This document shows positions 19,187 to 28,903 of a stretch of DNA of 64,000 nucleotides, piece by piece. Numbering within the stretch: the stretch's first letter is position 1; each line of letters starts with the position of its first letter. The position numbers and the translations under genes were made by a program. Source of the stretch: Mycobacterium sp. 3519A (lineage in GTDB: Bacteria > Actinomycetota > Actinomycetes > Mycobacteriales > Mycobacteriaceae); assembly GCF_900240945.1 (NCBI RefSeq), contig NZ_OESG01000014.1, positions 1-64,000 of the forward strand. The letters run 5' to 3'. A model generated the notes under the pieces. The model was not told where the DNA came from and searched no databases. It was given only the letters and a program-made list of their open reading frames with translations.

Positions 19187-19288
19187 CTACTTGCCGAGTT
19201 TTCTGCGCTGCACCCGGGTGCGACGAAGCAGCTTGCGGTGCTTCTTCTTCGACATGCGCTTACGCCGCTTCTTGATGACTGAACCCAT
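19187..19288 (-). CDS. Small ribosomal subunit protein bS22
   Basis: This 33-residue, extremely basic protein begins [19 protein letters not shown] and ends QRRKLGK, with 19 Lys/Arg. It matches the actinobacterial AURKAIP1/COX24-domain peptide known as bS22 in the M. smegmatis 70S structure, where it binds near the decoding centre. It corresponds to Rv0500B. The gene lies between galE2 (29 bases downstream) and the excisionase-like HTH gene. Confidence 0.95.
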
Positions 19289-19392
19289 GAACCCAGATGT
19301 CTCCGTGCCGTTGTTTACCTATGCGTCTAAAGCCTCTTGACCCGCACACCTTACCGAAGAGGCACAGGTAAACGAAAAACAGCTGCCGCGCG

Positions 19393-19665
19393 CTAACCCG
19401 CGTCGAAGTACGAGCTCTCCAACATGTCGTGGACAGCCTTGGCGTGCACCCGGAACGAGCGTCCGACGCGGACGGCGGGCAACTCGCCGTTGTGCACCAA
19501 TCGGTACACGGTCATCTTGCTGACCCGCATCAGGCTCGCCACCTCGGCGACGGTCAGAAATTGAGCTCGTGGCGGCTGCCCGTCAGCGGTACTGCTCTGG
19601 CCGGCGTCCCGCGCCGCCTTCCCGCTTGCGGAATCCCGCGCCGATGGCCCGTTCATAGACGTCAT
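19393..19665 (-). CDS. Excisionase-type helix-turn-helix DNA-binding protein
   Basis: This protein has about 90 residues from ATG 19665 (ATG 19656 is possible). A Pro/Ser-rich N-terminus leads into a MerR/excisionase-like winged helix: FLTVAEVASLMRVSKMTVYR then LVHNGELPAVRVGRSFRVH. It corresponds to Rv0500A. Despite the excisionase label it sits in conserved chromosomal context with no integrase nearby, so it is probably a regulator. Targets are unknown. Confidence 0.88.
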   Translation of the reverse strand: MTSMNGPSARDSASGKAARDAGQSSTADGQPPRAQFLTVAEVASLMRVSKMTVYRLVHNGELPAVRVGRSFRVHAKAVHDMLESSYFDAG

Positions 19666-19804
19666 CGCAACCCAATCCATCAGGCACGGGCAGTTCCAGC
19701 GGCTTCCCCACCGCTGGCACCGACCCGTGCTTACCACTGGGAGAATAGCGTGGCGGATGGGGTTACTGCGACGGGTGTGGGCTAATCGGTGGGAAATTGA
19801 TTAA

Positions 19805-20686
19805 TTACTCAGATGTAATTCCGAGCTGCTCAGAGCGCTTTTTTGCGGCCTCGACGGCGTCAGCGACCGCTGCCCGCAAACCGCCCCGTTCGAGTTCGCG
19901 CAGCCCAGCGGCCGTGGTGCCGCCAGGTGAGGTAATCGTGGCCCGCAATTGAGCGGCGGTGGTGTCCAGGGCGGAGCCCAGGGAAGATCCAGCGGCGTCG
20001 CCTGCTGGCTGAGCCTGATCCAACCGCTCCAGCAACATCGCGGCCGAGCCTGCCATGGTTTGCACGACCAGATCGGTGGACACGGCACGGGTCAACCCCG
20101 CCGCGACACCCGCGTCGACGAGCGCCTCGACCATCAGGAAGAAGTACGCGGGCCCGGAGCCCGACACCGCGGTCACCGCGTCGAGTTGGGACTCCGGCAC
20201 GGTGAGCACGCCGCCGACCGCGTCGAAGATCGCCGACACCTCCTTGAGGTGCTCGGCGGTGGCGAACCGACCTCGCGCCAGCGCGCTCACCCCGCCGCCA
20301 ACGACGACGGGTGCGTTGGGCATCACCCGGATCACCGGCGATCCGGCGGGCAGTTTGTTCTCGTAGAACTCGGTGGTCACACCGGCCACCACCGACACGA
20401 AAACCTGTTCGGCGGCGTCACTTTCGGCTTGGGCGGCCGCCTCGGCGATCTCAGCCACCACGGCGCCTGCGTCGCTGGGCTTGACGGCGACGATCACATA
20501 CGTTGCGGTGTCGACGGCGTCGGCGACCGTCGTCACCAACACCGAATACGTGTCCGACAGATACTTCACGCGGTCGGGGCTCTTCTCGGCGACGACCAGG
20601 TCCTTGACCTGCCGCCCGGCACGCAACAGCCCGGACAGCAGCGCCTCGCCGATACTTCCACCGCCGATGATCGCGATTCTGGCCAT
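19805..20686 (-). CDS. proC: Pyrroline-5-carboxylate reductase
   Basis: This 293-residue enzyme reduces pyrroline-5-carboxylate to proline with NAD(P)H in the cytoplasm. The start is ATG 20686 (MARIAIIGGGSIGEALLSGL); the longer frame upstream has no family similarity. The Rossmann loop is GGGSIGEAL, followed by VIVAVKP and VIRVMPNAPV. The signature near the C-terminus reads VSGSGPAYFFLMVEALVDAG, and TSPGGTTAAGL follows. All are typical. It lies downstream of the hot-dog thioesterase gene by 28 bases. Confidence 0.95.
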   Translation of the reverse strand: MARIAIIGGGSIGEALLSGLLRAGRQVKDLVVAEKSPDRVKYLSDTYSVLVTTVADAVDTATYVIVAVKPSDAGAVVAEIAEAAAQAESDAAEQVFVSVVAGVTTEFYENKLPAGSPVIRVMPNAPVVVGGGVSALARGRFATAEHLKEVSAIFDAVGGVLTVPESQLDAVTAVSGSGPAYFFLMVEALVDAGVAAGLTRAVSTDLVVQTMAGSAAMLLERLDQAQPAGDAAGSSLGSALDTTAAQLRATITSPGGTTAAGLRELERGGLRAAVADAVEAAKKRSEQLGITSE

Positions 20687-20714
20687 GCGCGCAAGCATTG
20701 CAGACGGCTGAGGG

Positions 20715-21527
20715 CTACTGCGGGGCAGGCACCATCGCCAATTGGCGGGTCTGCACGACGATGTGGCCCTCACAGTCGACGACGATGTGGTCCTCGTCGA
20801 ACCAGTCCTGGCCGATCTGCACCGTCGTGCACAGCACCCGCAGCCAACCGTCGGCGGGCAGCGCCCGAAGATACGCGGTGAGTTGGATCGTCGGCGCCCA
20901 CCCCGTCCGGTTCACCCCGAAGGTCACCGGCGCCGACACGTCGCCGCACAACAGCGCGAAAAGGGCATCGGGCGCAACGCTTTTCGGCCGCACCCAGTAT
21001 TCGATGATGGGCGGACCGCTGTCGGTGCGCGGGGTGAACGTCGTCAGCGACGGACGGATGTCGCAGCCGTGCGCCAGGTGCACGATGTCCGCCATCGGAT
21101 GCCCGGGCCCGATCGGCTCGAGGCCCGGCGGCGGCTCGGGCGGCATCAACGGGACGACGGGATTGACCGACAACAGCGGCGGCACATGGTGTTCCGGATC
21201 ACCGAGGGTGATCGCGGCACGAACGGCCGTCCGCTCGCCCTGGTTGAGTTCGACGTCGACCAGACTGACCCGGCGACCCCGCTTACGCACCGTGGTGACG
21301 ACCTGCATCGGCCCCGGGTCGGGCGCCCACAGGAAATTGCCGGACACCGCGATCGGCTCGATCCCACCGCCCGCTTCGATGCGTGCCGCGTTCGCGCACA
21401 GCGCCAACATCGCGCCGCCGTGCACCTTCGGGCCGATGGTCCAATGCTCGTTGAGCTCACCGTGATACACGCCGTCGCCGGCCGGGGTCAGCGCCATGGC
21501 GTCGGTGAACAGGGTCGATCCCGGCAT
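20715..21527 (-). CDS. Acyl-CoA thioesterase-like double hot-dog protein
   Basis: This protein has about 270 residues. ATG 21527 has GAGGA five bases upstream, so it is preferred to ATG 21539. It shows HWTIGPKVHGGAMLALCANA in the N-terminal hot-dog and a second hot-dog half with NRTGWAPTIQLTAYLRALPA. Such proteins hydrolyse acyl-CoA thioesters. It corresponds to Rv0499. It lies 17 bases after the isomerase-like gene and is probably co-transcribed with it and with proC. The specific acyl substrate is unknown. Confidence 0.82.
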   Translation of the reverse strand: MPGSTLFTDAMALTPAGDGVYHGELNEHWTIGPKVHGGAMLALCANAARIEAGGGIEPIAVSGNFLWAPDPGPMQVVTTVRKRGRRVSLVDVELNQGERTAVRAAITLGDPEHHVPPLLSVNPVVPLMPPEPPPGLEPIGPGHPMADIVHLAHGCDIRPSLTTFTPRTDSGPPIIEYWVRPKSVAPDALFALLCGDVSAPVTFGVNRTGWAPTIQLTAYLRALPADGWLRVLCTTVQIGQDWFDEDHIVVDCEGHIVVQTRQLAMVPAPQ

Positions 21528-21544
21528 GTGAGTCCTCATATGCG

Positions 21545-22390
21545 TCAGCGCAGCAAGTGCTTTCGGGCGAAGTCCAGCGACTCCTTCAGCAGCGCTTCAC
21601 GTTCGCTGGCGGTCCGCGCGCCCGATGTGGTCACCTCCAGGATCACATGTCCGGCAAAGTCGCTGGCGGCCAGCATCTCGCAGATCTCGACGGTCGGCTG
21701 GGTGCCGCGGCCCGGCACCAGGTGCTCGTCGGTGGACGCACCGCTGCCGTCGCACAGATGCAGATGGGTGAGGCCCTCACCCATCCGGCGGGCCATGTCG
21801 AGAGCATCGGTGCCCGCGGTCGCGGTGTGCGACAAATCCAGCGTGTAGTGCGCGTGGTTGCCGTCCAGCGGGTCGTAGGACGGGGCGAACGCCGAGATGC
21901 CGGGCCCCGGCTTGCCGCCACGCTTGCGCATCCGCTCGATCGACGTCTGGCCGGCGCCGAAGAACCGGTCGGCCCGGAACGGGAACATGTTCTCCACCGC
22001 GACCATCACGTCGCTGGACGCCTCGAGTTCGGCGACCTGATCGGAGAACCCCTCTGCGTAGCGGCGCTGCCACCGGAACGGCGGATGCACCACCACGGTC
22101 TGCGCGCCGAGTTGTTCGGCCGCCCGCACGCTGCGCTCGAGCTTCGGGATCGGGTTGGCGCCCCACACCCGCTGCGAGATCAGCAGACACGGCGCATGTA
22201 CCGACAGCACCGGGACGTCGTAACGAGCAGAGATGGCAGCTACAGCGTCCATGTCCTGGCTGACCGTCTCGGCCCACACCATCAACTCGACACCGTCGTA
22301 GCCGAGCCGGGCCGCGTATTCGAAGGCGGCCTCGGTCCTCAGCGGATAGACCGAGGCAGTCGACAGACCAACCTTGATGGCGGGGCGCAC
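21545..22390 (-). CDS. Sugar phosphate isomerase/epimerase family protein (AP endonuclease 2-like barrel)
   Basis: This 281-residue TIM-barrel protein has a GTG start at 22390. It shows KVGLSTASVYPLRTEAAFEY, YDGVELMVW, VPVLSVHAPCLL and the metal-site-like MVAVENMFP, with YTLDLSHTATAG and HLHLCDGSG. This is the xylose-isomerase-like AP2EC fold, which binds divalent metals. It corresponds to Rv0498. Substrates of this subgroup are not established. It lies 21 bases after the Rv0497-like gene. Confidence 0.85.
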   Translation of the reverse strand: MRPAIKVGLSTASVYPLRTEAAFEYAARLGYDGVELMVWAETVSQDMDAVAAISARYDVPVLSVHAPCLLISQRVWGANPIPKLERSVRAAEQLGAQTVVVHPPFRWQRRYAEGFSDQVAELEASSDVMVAVENMFPFRADRFFGAGQTSIERMRKRGGKPGPGISAFAPSYDPLDGNHAHYTLDLSHTATAGTDALDMARRMGEGLTHLHLCDGSGASTDEHLVPGRGTQPTVEICEMLAASDFAGHVILEVTTSGARTASEREALLKESLDFARKHLLR

Positions 22391-22411
22391 TGGATTCGTC
22401 GGCGGCTGTCG

Positions 22412-23449
22412 TCAGCCCGACTGCAACAGTGCCAACGGTCCCAGCGTGACCAGGGCCCCCACCGCCACCGCGATCAATGTGCTTCCGATGTCCTCGGTTT
22501 TGCGAACCACGCGGACGCCGACCACCAGGCCGAGGATCACCAGCACCGACAGCACCAGCGCCACGATGTTGTTCCACTTCCACAGCTGATCGAACGCGAT
22601 GAACAGGCCCGCACCGAAGGCGACCGCGATGATGCACTGGCCGACGATCCACGCCGCGCGCAGGAACCCCGACATACCGCTCGACGGCGCCGACGCGACC
22701 TCGACGTCCTCGTCGTCCTCCCGGTCGAGTTCGTCGAGCCGCGGGCGTGAACCGCCCCTGGCCAGGTCGTCGGCCACGGTCTGGCCGCCGAACAACGGTC
22801 CCGCGGACGACCGCAGATACGAGGGCAGCTGCTCGGCGTCCCTGTCGTCGTCGTCATCGGTGAACGCGGCCTCGGTGTCCTCGTCCTCGATCTCCGGTTC
22901 GTCGAGAGGGTCGACCGCTGAATCGAACAGGTCGTCGTCGACCGGATCGGGGCTCATCTCCTCGGCGCCCCGACCGACCGACCCGAAGCGCCGCGGCTCG
23001 GGGACGTACTTGGGCCTGCGCGGCGGCGGTGCGAAGAAGTCCACCGGTTCGTCTTCGACGTCGCGCTGCTCGATGTGGGCCGCGTAGTCGGCGACCGCGT
23101 CCGCGTAGTCGTCGTCGACGTCGTCCTCGTGGGCCAGATCGGCTTCGTCGGCCTCCTCGGGCTCGGTGTCGACGTGGCTGTCGACACCGTTGGTCGAGGC
23201 CGGCCAGTCGTCTACTGCGGGGATGACCCGGGTGGTTTCGTTCTCCCCGGTGCCGGCGACTTCCTCGGTGCCCGCACCGGAAACGATGGGGATTTCGCCG
23301 GTCAGTTCGGCGACCGTGACAGCGTCGGTGTCGCCGCGGCGTTTGCGACGCCTGCCGCCGACTGGTGGGGCGCCGATTGTGCCGTTGCGCGCCAGCAACT
23401 CCGCAACCGAGATCGGTCGCGTATTGCTGTGGTCTTCAGGTCCTGTCAT
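22412..23449 (-). CDS. Acidic membrane protein (Rv0497-like)
   Basis: This 345-residue protein has a long N-terminal cytoplasmic part (about 1-255). It is very rich in Asp and Glu and begins MTGPEDHSNTRPISVAELLA. Three C-terminal helices follow: AWIVGQCIIAVAFGAGLFIA, IVALVLSVLVILGLVVGV and LIAVAVGALVTLGPLALL. The SVAELLARNGTIGAPPV segment recurs in mycobacterial membrane proteins. Position equates it to Rv0497. The role is unknown; a membrane scaffold is possible. Confidence 0.82.
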   Translation of the reverse strand: MTGPEDHSNTRPISVAELLARNGTIGAPPVGGRRRKRRGDTDAVTVAELTGEIPIVSGAGTEEVAGTGENETTRVIPAVDDWPASTNGVDSHVDTEPEEADEADLAHEDDVDDDYADAVADYAAHIEQRDVEDEPVDFFAPPPRRPKYVPEPRRFGSVGRGAEEMSPDPVDDDLFDSAVDPLDEPEIEDEDTEAAFTDDDDDRDAEQLPSYLRSSAGPLFGGQTVADDLARGGSRPRLDELDREDDEDVEVASAPSSGMSGFLRAAWIVGQCIIAVAFGAGLFIAFDQLWKWNNIVALVLSVLVILGLVVGVRVVRKTEDIGSTLIAVAVGALVTLGPLALLQSG

Positions 23450-23543
23450 CGTGTGTTGCCTCTGGGGCTAGCTACTGTCTCATGTCGGCGCCGTCGCGCC
23501 TCCGGCTATCGTCCAGCATCCCGCACGGACGTCTCCACTGAAG

Positions 23544-24530
23544 TCAATTTGTCGGCCCCGCCGACGAAGCCGGATTGTCGGCACCGCCGACGAAGCCGCT
23601 CCCGTCAACTTCGCTGTCGAGTTTCCGCAGAATCAACCCTTCTCGCAACGCCCAGGGGCAGATGTCGACGCTTTCGACTTCGAGAGCCTTCATGCTCGCC
23701 TCAGCTACCAATGCGCCGGCCACGATCTGTGGCGCACGCTCGGTGCTCACTCCTTCCAACTCCGCACGGTCAGCCGCGGTCATCCTAGAGATGAAAGCTA
23801 TGAGCTGTCTGAGGCCGGTCGCGGTCAGCGTCCGTTTCACCCGCGGACCCGCCCCTGAGGGCGCCGCACCGGTCAGCCTGGCCAGCGAACGGAACGTCTT
23901 CGACGTCGCCACCGCCAGATCGGGGGTTCCCGCCTTGAGCACCTCGGCGGCCGACTCGGCGACCTCGGTGGCCAGCCAGTCGCGCAGCATCGCGACGCGG
24001 CGGCGGCCCGGCGGATCGTCCGGCAACCATTCGCGGGTCAACCTGCCCGCGCCGAGCGGCAGCGACAGCGCCACTTCTGGCTCTTCGTCCACGCCGTTGG
24101 ACAGTTCGAGCGATCCGCCGCCGATGTCGATGTTGATGATGCGGCCCGCGCTCCACCCGTACCAGCGGCGCACCGCGAGGAACGTCAGCCGCGATTCGTC
24201 CCGTCCGCTGAGCACCTGCAGCGCCACCCCGGTCTCGGCGAGCACCCTGGCGAGCACGTCTTCGGAGTTCTTCGCGTCGCGGACAGCGGAGGTGGCGAAC
24301 GCCATCAGCTCAGCGCACCCGGAGCTGGTGGCGATCTTGGCGAACTCGTCGATGGTGCTGACGAGTTTGTCGGCGCCCTTGCGGGTCAGCTTGCCCGAGC
24401 CGTCGATCGCTTCGGCGAGCCGCAGCGACGCCTTGGTGGAACTCATCGGTGTGGGGTGCCCGCCGCGACGCGCGTCCACCACCAACAGATGGACGGTATT
24501 GCTGCCGACATCCAGCACGCCTAATCGCAC
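23544..24530 (-). CDS. ppx1: Exopolyphosphatase / guanosine pentaphosphatase family (Ppx1)
   Basis: This 328-residue protein has a GTG start at 24530. It belongs to the ASKHA fold: phosphate-binding loops [14 protein letters not shown] and [12 protein letters not shown], plus [10 protein letters not shown] and [12 protein letters not shown]. It corresponds to Rv0496, a short-chain exopolyphosphatase in M. tuberculosis. It hydrolyses polyphosphate and so affects the phosphate and stringent responses. It lies near regX3-senX3 and divergent (12 bases) from the Rv0495c-like gene. Confidence 0.93.
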   Translation of the reverse strand: MRLGVLDVGSNTVHLLVVDARRGGHPTPMSSTKASLRLAEAIDGSGKLTRKGADKLVSTIDEFAKIATSSGCAELMAFATSAVRDAKNSEDVLARVLAETGVALQVLSGRDESRLTFLAVRRWYGWSAGRIINIDIGGGSLELSNGVDEEPEVALSLPLGAGRLTREWLPDDPPGRRRVAMLRDWLATEVAESAAEVLKAGTPDLAVATSKTFRSLARLTGAAPSGAGPRVKRTLTATGLRQLIAFISRMTAADRAELEGVSTERAPQIVAGALVAEASMKALEVESVDICPWALREGLILRKLDSEVDGSGFVGGADNPASSAGPTN

Positions 24531-24542
24531 GTCCCCAACTTA

Positions 24543-25340
24543 ATGGGTTTACCGTTGACCTTTGTGAGCGCATCGCATCCCGGTGAGGTGGAACTGGACT
24601 TCGCCCGTGAGTGGGTTGAGTTTTACGACCCCGACAACCCCGAACACCTGATCGCCGCCGACATGACGTGGCTGCTGTCGCGGTGGACGTGTGTGTTCGG
24701 CACGCCCGCGTGCAAGGGCACCGTCGAGGGCAGACCCGACGACGGCTGCTGTTCGCACGGTGCGTTCCTGTCCGACAAGGACGACCGCGCCCGGCTCGAC
24801 GATGCCGTCAAGCAGCTCACCGACGAGGACTGGCAGTTCCGCGACAAGGGGCTCGGCAAGAAGGGCTACCTGGAGTGGGACGAGTACGACGACAAGCCCA
24901 ACCTTCGGACGCGAAAGTACAAGGGCGCCTGCATCTTTCTGAACCGCCCCGGCTTTCCTGGAGGCATCGGCTGCGCGCTGCACAGCAAGGCGCTCAAGAT
25001 GGGCGTCGAACCGCTGACCATGAAGCCGGACGTCTGCTGGCAGTTGCCCATTCGCCGCACCCAGGAGTGGGTGGAGTTACCGGACGGCACCGAGATCCTC
25101 AAGACGTGGATCAGCGAGTATGACCGGCGTGGCTGGGGTGAGGGCGGCGCCGATCTGCATTGGTATTGCACCGGCGACCCCAACGCGCATGTCGGCGCGA
25201 AGGCGGTGTGGGAATCCTACGCCCCGGAACTGACCGAACTGCTCGGTGAGAAGGCGTACGCCGAACTTGCAGCAATGTGCAAGCGGCGCAGCGCATTAGG
25301 GCTGATCGCGGTGCACCCCGCGACCCGTGCCGCCGAATGA
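24543..25340 (+). CDS. Conserved cysteine-rich protein (Rv0495c-like)
   Basis: This 265-residue soluble protein has a marked Cys pattern: C50, C57, C69, C70, C130, C144 and C165, with TPAC, GCCSHG and GIGCALH. The pattern resembles the DUF3109/YkgJ-like group thought to bind metal or an Fe-S cluster. Metal binding is inferred from the cysteines alone. It corresponds to Rv0495c, which is conserved across mycobacteria. It is translationally coupled to the following YciI gene by an ATGA overlap. Confidence 0.85.
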   Translation: MGLPLTFVSASHPGEVELDFAREWVEFYDPDNPEHLIAADMTWLLSRWTCVFGTPACKGTVEGRPDDGCCSHGAFLSDKDDRARLDDAVKQLTDEDWQFRDKGLGKKGYLEWDEYDDKPNLRTRKYKGACIFLNRPGFPGGIGCALHSKALKMGVEPLTMKPDVCWQLPIRRTQEWVELPDGTEILKTWISEYDRRGWGEGGADLHWYCTGDPNAHVGAKAVWESYAPELTELLGEKAYAELAAMCKRRSALGLIAVHPATRAAE

Positions 25341-25630
25341 GCCTTTTCCTGGTCCGGCTCAACCCGCCGCGTGCCGACTTTGCGCAGACCTTGACGGCCG
25401 ACGAGCAGGCGGTGATGGCCGCGCACAAGGACTATTGGGAGCGGTTGATGGCCGACGGCAAGGTCCTTGTCTACGGCCCCGTCGCCGACCCCGAAGGGGT
25501 ATGGGGCATGGGCGTGCTGCGCGCGGCCGACCGCGCAGAAGTGCTGGCGATCGGCGAGCGTGACCCCTCAGTTGCGGCCGGCGTCAACACTTTCGAGGTG
25601 TTCGAGATCCTCGGTGGCCGGACTCCGTAA
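25337..25630 (+). CDS. YciI family protein
   Basis: This is a 97-residue protein. ATG 25337 overlaps the upstream stop as ATGA. A dimeric alpha-beta barrel is expected: [37 protein letters not shown] and [10 protein letters not shown] fit the YCII pattern, with H and D in the KDYW and GPVAD surroundings. Function in this family is mostly unknown. The last 63 bases overlap the end of the convergent GT87 gene. Confidence 0.85.
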   Translation: MSLFLVRLNPPRADFAQTLTADEQAVMAAHKDYWERLMADGKVLVYGPVADPEGVWGMGVLRAADRAEVLAIGERDPSVAAGVNTFEVFEILGGRTP

Positions 25631-26836
25631 CCGATCGCCTGGCAGCCGCCACAGCCACACCGCGGTCGAAAGCAGCACCGCGGCGAACACGAAAACGTAA
25701 GCGTCGGCCAGTATTTCAGTCCACACCCCGCCCGGGTGCAACGACAGAATGCCCGCCTGCGGGGTGTCCCCCGCCACCGATACGATCCAGCCGCCGAGTA
25801 CCGCGCACAGCGACCACATCGCCACCGCGGCCGCGCAACTGCCGACGACGTACGCGCGGTAGCCGAGGTGAACGACCAACGGCGCGAACCACACCCAGTG
25901 GTGGCTCCAACTGAACGGTGACGCCGCCGCGGAGGTGAGCCCGACGAGTGCGAGCGCCAGCACGTCCTGACCGCGCCTGAAGGCCAACGCGGCGAGCCCG
26001 ATGCCGACCGCGGCGACCACCAGGGCGCTGACGGTGCCGACGGTCGGCGAACCGTGCAGGCGAAGTACCAGGCCGCTGACGCTGGTGTTGGCCAGCGGGT
26101 CGTGCGAGATGCGGTTGACGTCGTCGAATCGGCCGTGCAGCCAGTACGTCACGGAATCGGTTGGCGCGAGCGCGAATCCAAGTGCCACCGTGGCGGCGAA
26201 GGTTGCCGTCGACACCACGGCAGCACGTATCCTCCGGGTCACCAACAGGTAGACGATGAACAACGCGGGCGTGAGTTTGAGGCCTGCGGCCAAACCGATT
26301 CCGACGCCCGCCCACTTGCCGCGCCGCGCAACCAACAGGTCGGCGACCACGAGCACCAGCAGGACGAGGTTGATCTGGCCCAGCTCGGCGGTGAGCCGCA
26401 GCGGCTCCAGCCACGCGATCAGTCCGATCAGCAGCGCACCGAGCCCGAACATCGCCTCACCGGAGCGCATGCCCATCGACCTCAGCATCCGGACGACGAC
26501 GTACGTCAGCGCGACGACCATGGCGAGCAGCCAGAGCCACCGCACGTCGGAGTCCTTGACCAGGCTCAGCGGCACCGCGCACATCGCGGCGAACGGCGGA
26601 TAGATGAACAGCAGTTCGCCGGGCTTACCGGTCAGACCGGTCGAGTAGAGGTCGAGGCCCTGCACCAGGCGTTCACCGGCGAACCGGTAGACCATCAGGT
26701 CGACCTGCATGCGCAGGGTCGGCCACTGCGTGTAGACGGTGACGTAGGTCACCAGGGCGGCTAGCGCGACGAGTGGCCCGCCCCGGGTCACCCAGGGGGC
26801 GAGGGTCCTGTTGTGTACGTGATTTCGTGGTTGCAA
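25568..26836 (-). CDS. GT87 family polyprenol-phosphate-mannose-dependent mannosyltransferase-like membrane protein
   Basis: This protein has about 422 residues and around ten transmembrane helices. The start is probably TTG 26836; GTG 26791 is an alternative. An early loop QVDLMVYRFAGERLVQGLDL carries an acidic residue as in GT-C enzymes, and TGKPGELLFIYPPFAAM and SWSHHWVWFAPLVVHLGY match GT87. Members add alpha-1,2 mannose to lipomannan, lipoarabinomannan or phosphatidylinositol mannosides on the outer face of the membrane. In M. tuberculosis this position holds Rv0492c-Rv0494 instead. Its 3' end overlaps the YciI gene by 63 bases. Confidence 0.85.
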   Translation of the reverse strand: MQPRNHVHNRTLAPWVTRGGPLVALAALVTYVTVYTQWPTLRMQVDLMVYRFAGERLVQGLDLYSTGLTGKPGELLFIYPPFAAMCAVPLSLVKDSDVRWLWLLAMVVALTYVVVRMLRSMGMRSGEAMFGLGALLIGLIAWLEPLRLTAELGQINLVLLVLVVADLLVARRGKWAGVGIGLAAGLKLTPALFIVYLLVTRRIRAAVVSTATFAATVALGFALAPTDSVTYWLHGRFDDVNRISHDPLANTSVSGLVLRLHGSPTVGTVSALVVAAVGIGLAALAFRRGQDVLALALVGLTSAAASPFSWSHHWVWFAPLVVHLGYRAYVVGSCAAAVAMWSLCAVLGGWIVSVAGDTPQAGILSLHPGGVWTEILADAYVFVFAAVLLSTAVWLWRLPGDRLRSPATEDLEHLESVDAGRN

Positions 26837-26899
26837 GGGGTCGAGGGTAGACGGATTGGTTGTGAGGGACTCACAGGGTCTACCCAGCGAAGGGCGTTC

Positions 26900-27586
26900 T
26901 CACCCCTCGAGTTTGTAGCCGAGTCCACGCACCGTCACCAGGTGCACCGGGTTCGCGGGGTCGGCCTCGATCTTGGACCGCAGTCGCTTGACGTGCACGT
27001 CGAGGGTCTTGGTGTCCCCCACGTAGTCGGCGCCCCACACCCTGTCGATCAACTGGCCGCGGGTGAGCACTCGGCCGCTGTTGCGCATCAGGTACTCGAG
27101 CAGGTCGAACTCTTTGAGCGGCAACGTGATTCCCTCGCCGTTGACCGAGACCACGTGCCGCTCGACATCCATCCGCACCGGACCGGCCTCGAGAATGCCG
27201 TCGCCGCCGCCGGATTCGTCGCTGTCGCTGCCGCGGCGCAGCACCGCGCGGATACGTGCGATCAACTCGCGCGCTGAGTACGGCTTGGTGACGTAGTCGT
27301 CGGCGCCGAGTTCCAGCCCGACCACCTTGTCGATCTCGCTGTCGCGCGCCGTCACCATGATGACGGGAACACTTGAGCGGGAACGCAATTGCTTGCACAC
27401 ATCGGTACCGCTCATGCCGGGCAACATCAGGTCCAACAGGACGATGTCAGCACCGGCGCGCTCGAATTCGGCCAGGGCTGACGGGCCGTCGCCCACCACG
27501 GTGGCCTCGAACCCCTCCTTGCGGAGGAGGAAGGCCAGGGGATCGGCCAAGGACTCCTCGTCCTCCACGATCAACACGCTGGTCAT
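26900..27586 (-). CDS. regX3: Response regulator RegX3
   Basis: This 228-residue OmpR/PhoB-type regulator has a receiver domain at 1-115 with phospho-acceptor D52 (IVLLDLMLPG), T79-like VTARD and K101-like TKPYSA. The C-terminal winged helix runs from about 130 to 228 and ends TVRGLGYKLEG. With SenX3 it controls phosphate-starvation genes. It lies eight bases after senX3 on the same strand. M. tuberculosis has a repeat between the two genes; here the spacer is too short for one. Confidence 0.97.
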   Translation of the reverse strand: MTSVLIVEDEESLADPLAFLLRKEGFEATVVGDGPSALAEFERAGADIVLLDLMLPGMSGTDVCKQLRSRSSVPVIMVTARDSEIDKVVGLELGADDYVTKPYSARELIARIRAVLRRGSDSDESGGGDGILEAGPVRMDVERHVVSVNGEGITLPLKEFDLLEYLMRNSGRVLTRGQLIDRVWGADYVGDTKTLDVHVKRLRSKIEADPANPVHLVTVRGLGYKLEG

Positions 27587-27594
27587 TGTTCTGG

Positions 27595-28782
27595 TCAGTC
27601 CTCTCGCTCATCTTCTGTGTCCAGGGCATCGTCGCCCTGGGGATAGGCCGGAATCGACAAGGTGAACGTCGATCCCGTCCCCGGCTGACTCCACAGCCGG
27701 ATGGATCCGTTGTGATTGGCGGCGACGTGTTTGACGATCGCCAGGCCCAGTCCGGTGCCGCCGGTGGCGCGGGACCGGGCCTTGTCCACGCGGAAGAACC
27801 GTTCGAACACCCGCTCCTGGTCTTCGCGGGCGATGCCGATACCGCGGTCGGTGACGGCGATCTCGACGTTGGGCCCGCGCGCGCGCCGGCTGACGGACAC
27901 CGATGAACCGTTGGGCGAGTAGGCAATTGCGTTGGACACCAGGTTGGCGATCGCGGTGACAAGCAGTTGCTCGTCGCCGTACACCCGGTAGCCGGTCGGG
28001 GCGTCGGTGGTGATGGCGATGTCAGTGTTGTCGGCGGCGACCTTGTAGCGCGACAGCGCCTCGGCGACAACACGATCGACGTCGACGGCCTCGAGATCGG
28101 GTAACCGCTCGCCGCCCTGCAGTCGCGACAGGTCGATCAGCTCCCCCACCATGTTGGCCAGCCGGTTCGATTCGGTGAGCATCTTCTCGGCGAATCGGCG
28201 CACGGTCTCGGGGTCGTCGGCGGACGCCAGCAGCGCCTCGGCGAGCACGCCCATCGCCCCGACCGGCGTCTTGAGTTCGTGGCTGACATTCGCGACGAAG
28301 TCCCTGCGGGTCGCCTCCATGCGGGCGTGCTCGGATTGATCGTCGACGTAGACGACCGCGAACCGGCGATCCTGGTCGGTGAGCAGTTGGACGTGCCCGC
28401 GGACCGACAGCCCGGACCGGCCGGGATTGGGGGTCTTGGGCGGTGACAGGTCGACGTCGCCGGCCTCGCCGGACCGCAGTGTGCGCTCGGCGGCCAACCA
28501 GGCCTGCTCGTCGAGCCGCCGGTCCTTGACCAGCCCCAGCAGCTCGGCCCGGCGATTGGTGTAGACGACGTCACGGTAGGTGTCGACCACCGCGATGCCC
28601 ATCGGCGAACCCGACACGATGTGCTCGAGCATCTGAGAGACGGTGATACCGGACTGCTCGGCCTGCTTGCGGCGGCGTCGGTCCAGGATGCGGGGGGCCA
28701 ATCCCGCTCCGAAGCCGACACCGATCAGCAGTGCGAGCAGCGCCACGGCCCCCACGAGTAGGAGCGCCGATACCACACTCAC
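27595..28782 (-). CDS. senX3: Sensor histidine kinase SenX3
   Basis: This 395-residue protein has a GTG start. Two close hydrophobic segments (residues 4-28) anchor it. A PAS-like domain spans about 50-150, the phospho-acceptor H168 is in [10 protein letters not shown], and the ATPase domain has NLVSNAI, DRGIGIA and [11 protein letters not shown]. It autophosphorylates and passes phosphate to RegX3 under low phosphate; Pst components usually restrain it. A direct repeat resembling a PHO box lies 92 bases upstream, consistent with autoregulation. Confidence 0.97.
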   Translation of the reverse strand: MSVVSALLLVGAVALLALLIGVGFGAGLAPRILDRRRRKQAEQSGITVSQMLEHIVSGSPMGIAVVDTYRDVVYTNRRAELLGLVKDRRLDEQAWLAAERTLRSGEAGDVDLSPPKTPNPGRSGLSVRGHVQLLTDQDRRFAVVYVDDQSEHARMEATRRDFVANVSHELKTPVGAMGVLAEALLASADDPETVRRFAEKMLTESNRLANMVGELIDLSRLQGGERLPDLEAVDVDRVVAEALSRYKVAADNTDIAITTDAPTGYRVYGDEQLLVTAIANLVSNAIAYSPNGSSVSVSRRARGPNVEIAVTDRGIGIAREDQERVFERFFRVDKARSRATGGTGLGLAIVKHVAANHNGSIRLWSQPGTGSTFTLSIPAYPQGDDALDTEDERED

Positions 28783-28874
28783 GCGAAAATCGTACGCATC
28801 CGGTGAACGTCATCCCAGCAGCGTGCGGCCAAATCGGGACATGTCACACCATGAATCGCAGGTGTTCGGGAGCC

Positions 28875-28892
28875 GTTCACCCGAAGTTTGCC
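28875..28892. promoter_or_regulatory. PHO-box-like direct repeat upstream of senX3
   Basis: GTTCACC and GTTTGCC are direct repeats separated by CGAA in the gpm1-senX3 gap, 12 bases after the gpm1 stop. RegX3 targets in M. smegmatis carry GTTCACC-like elements, from memory. The second half-site differs at two bases, so this is a candidate only. Confidence 0.4.
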
Positions 28893-28903
28893 GTACGACG
28901 GGA

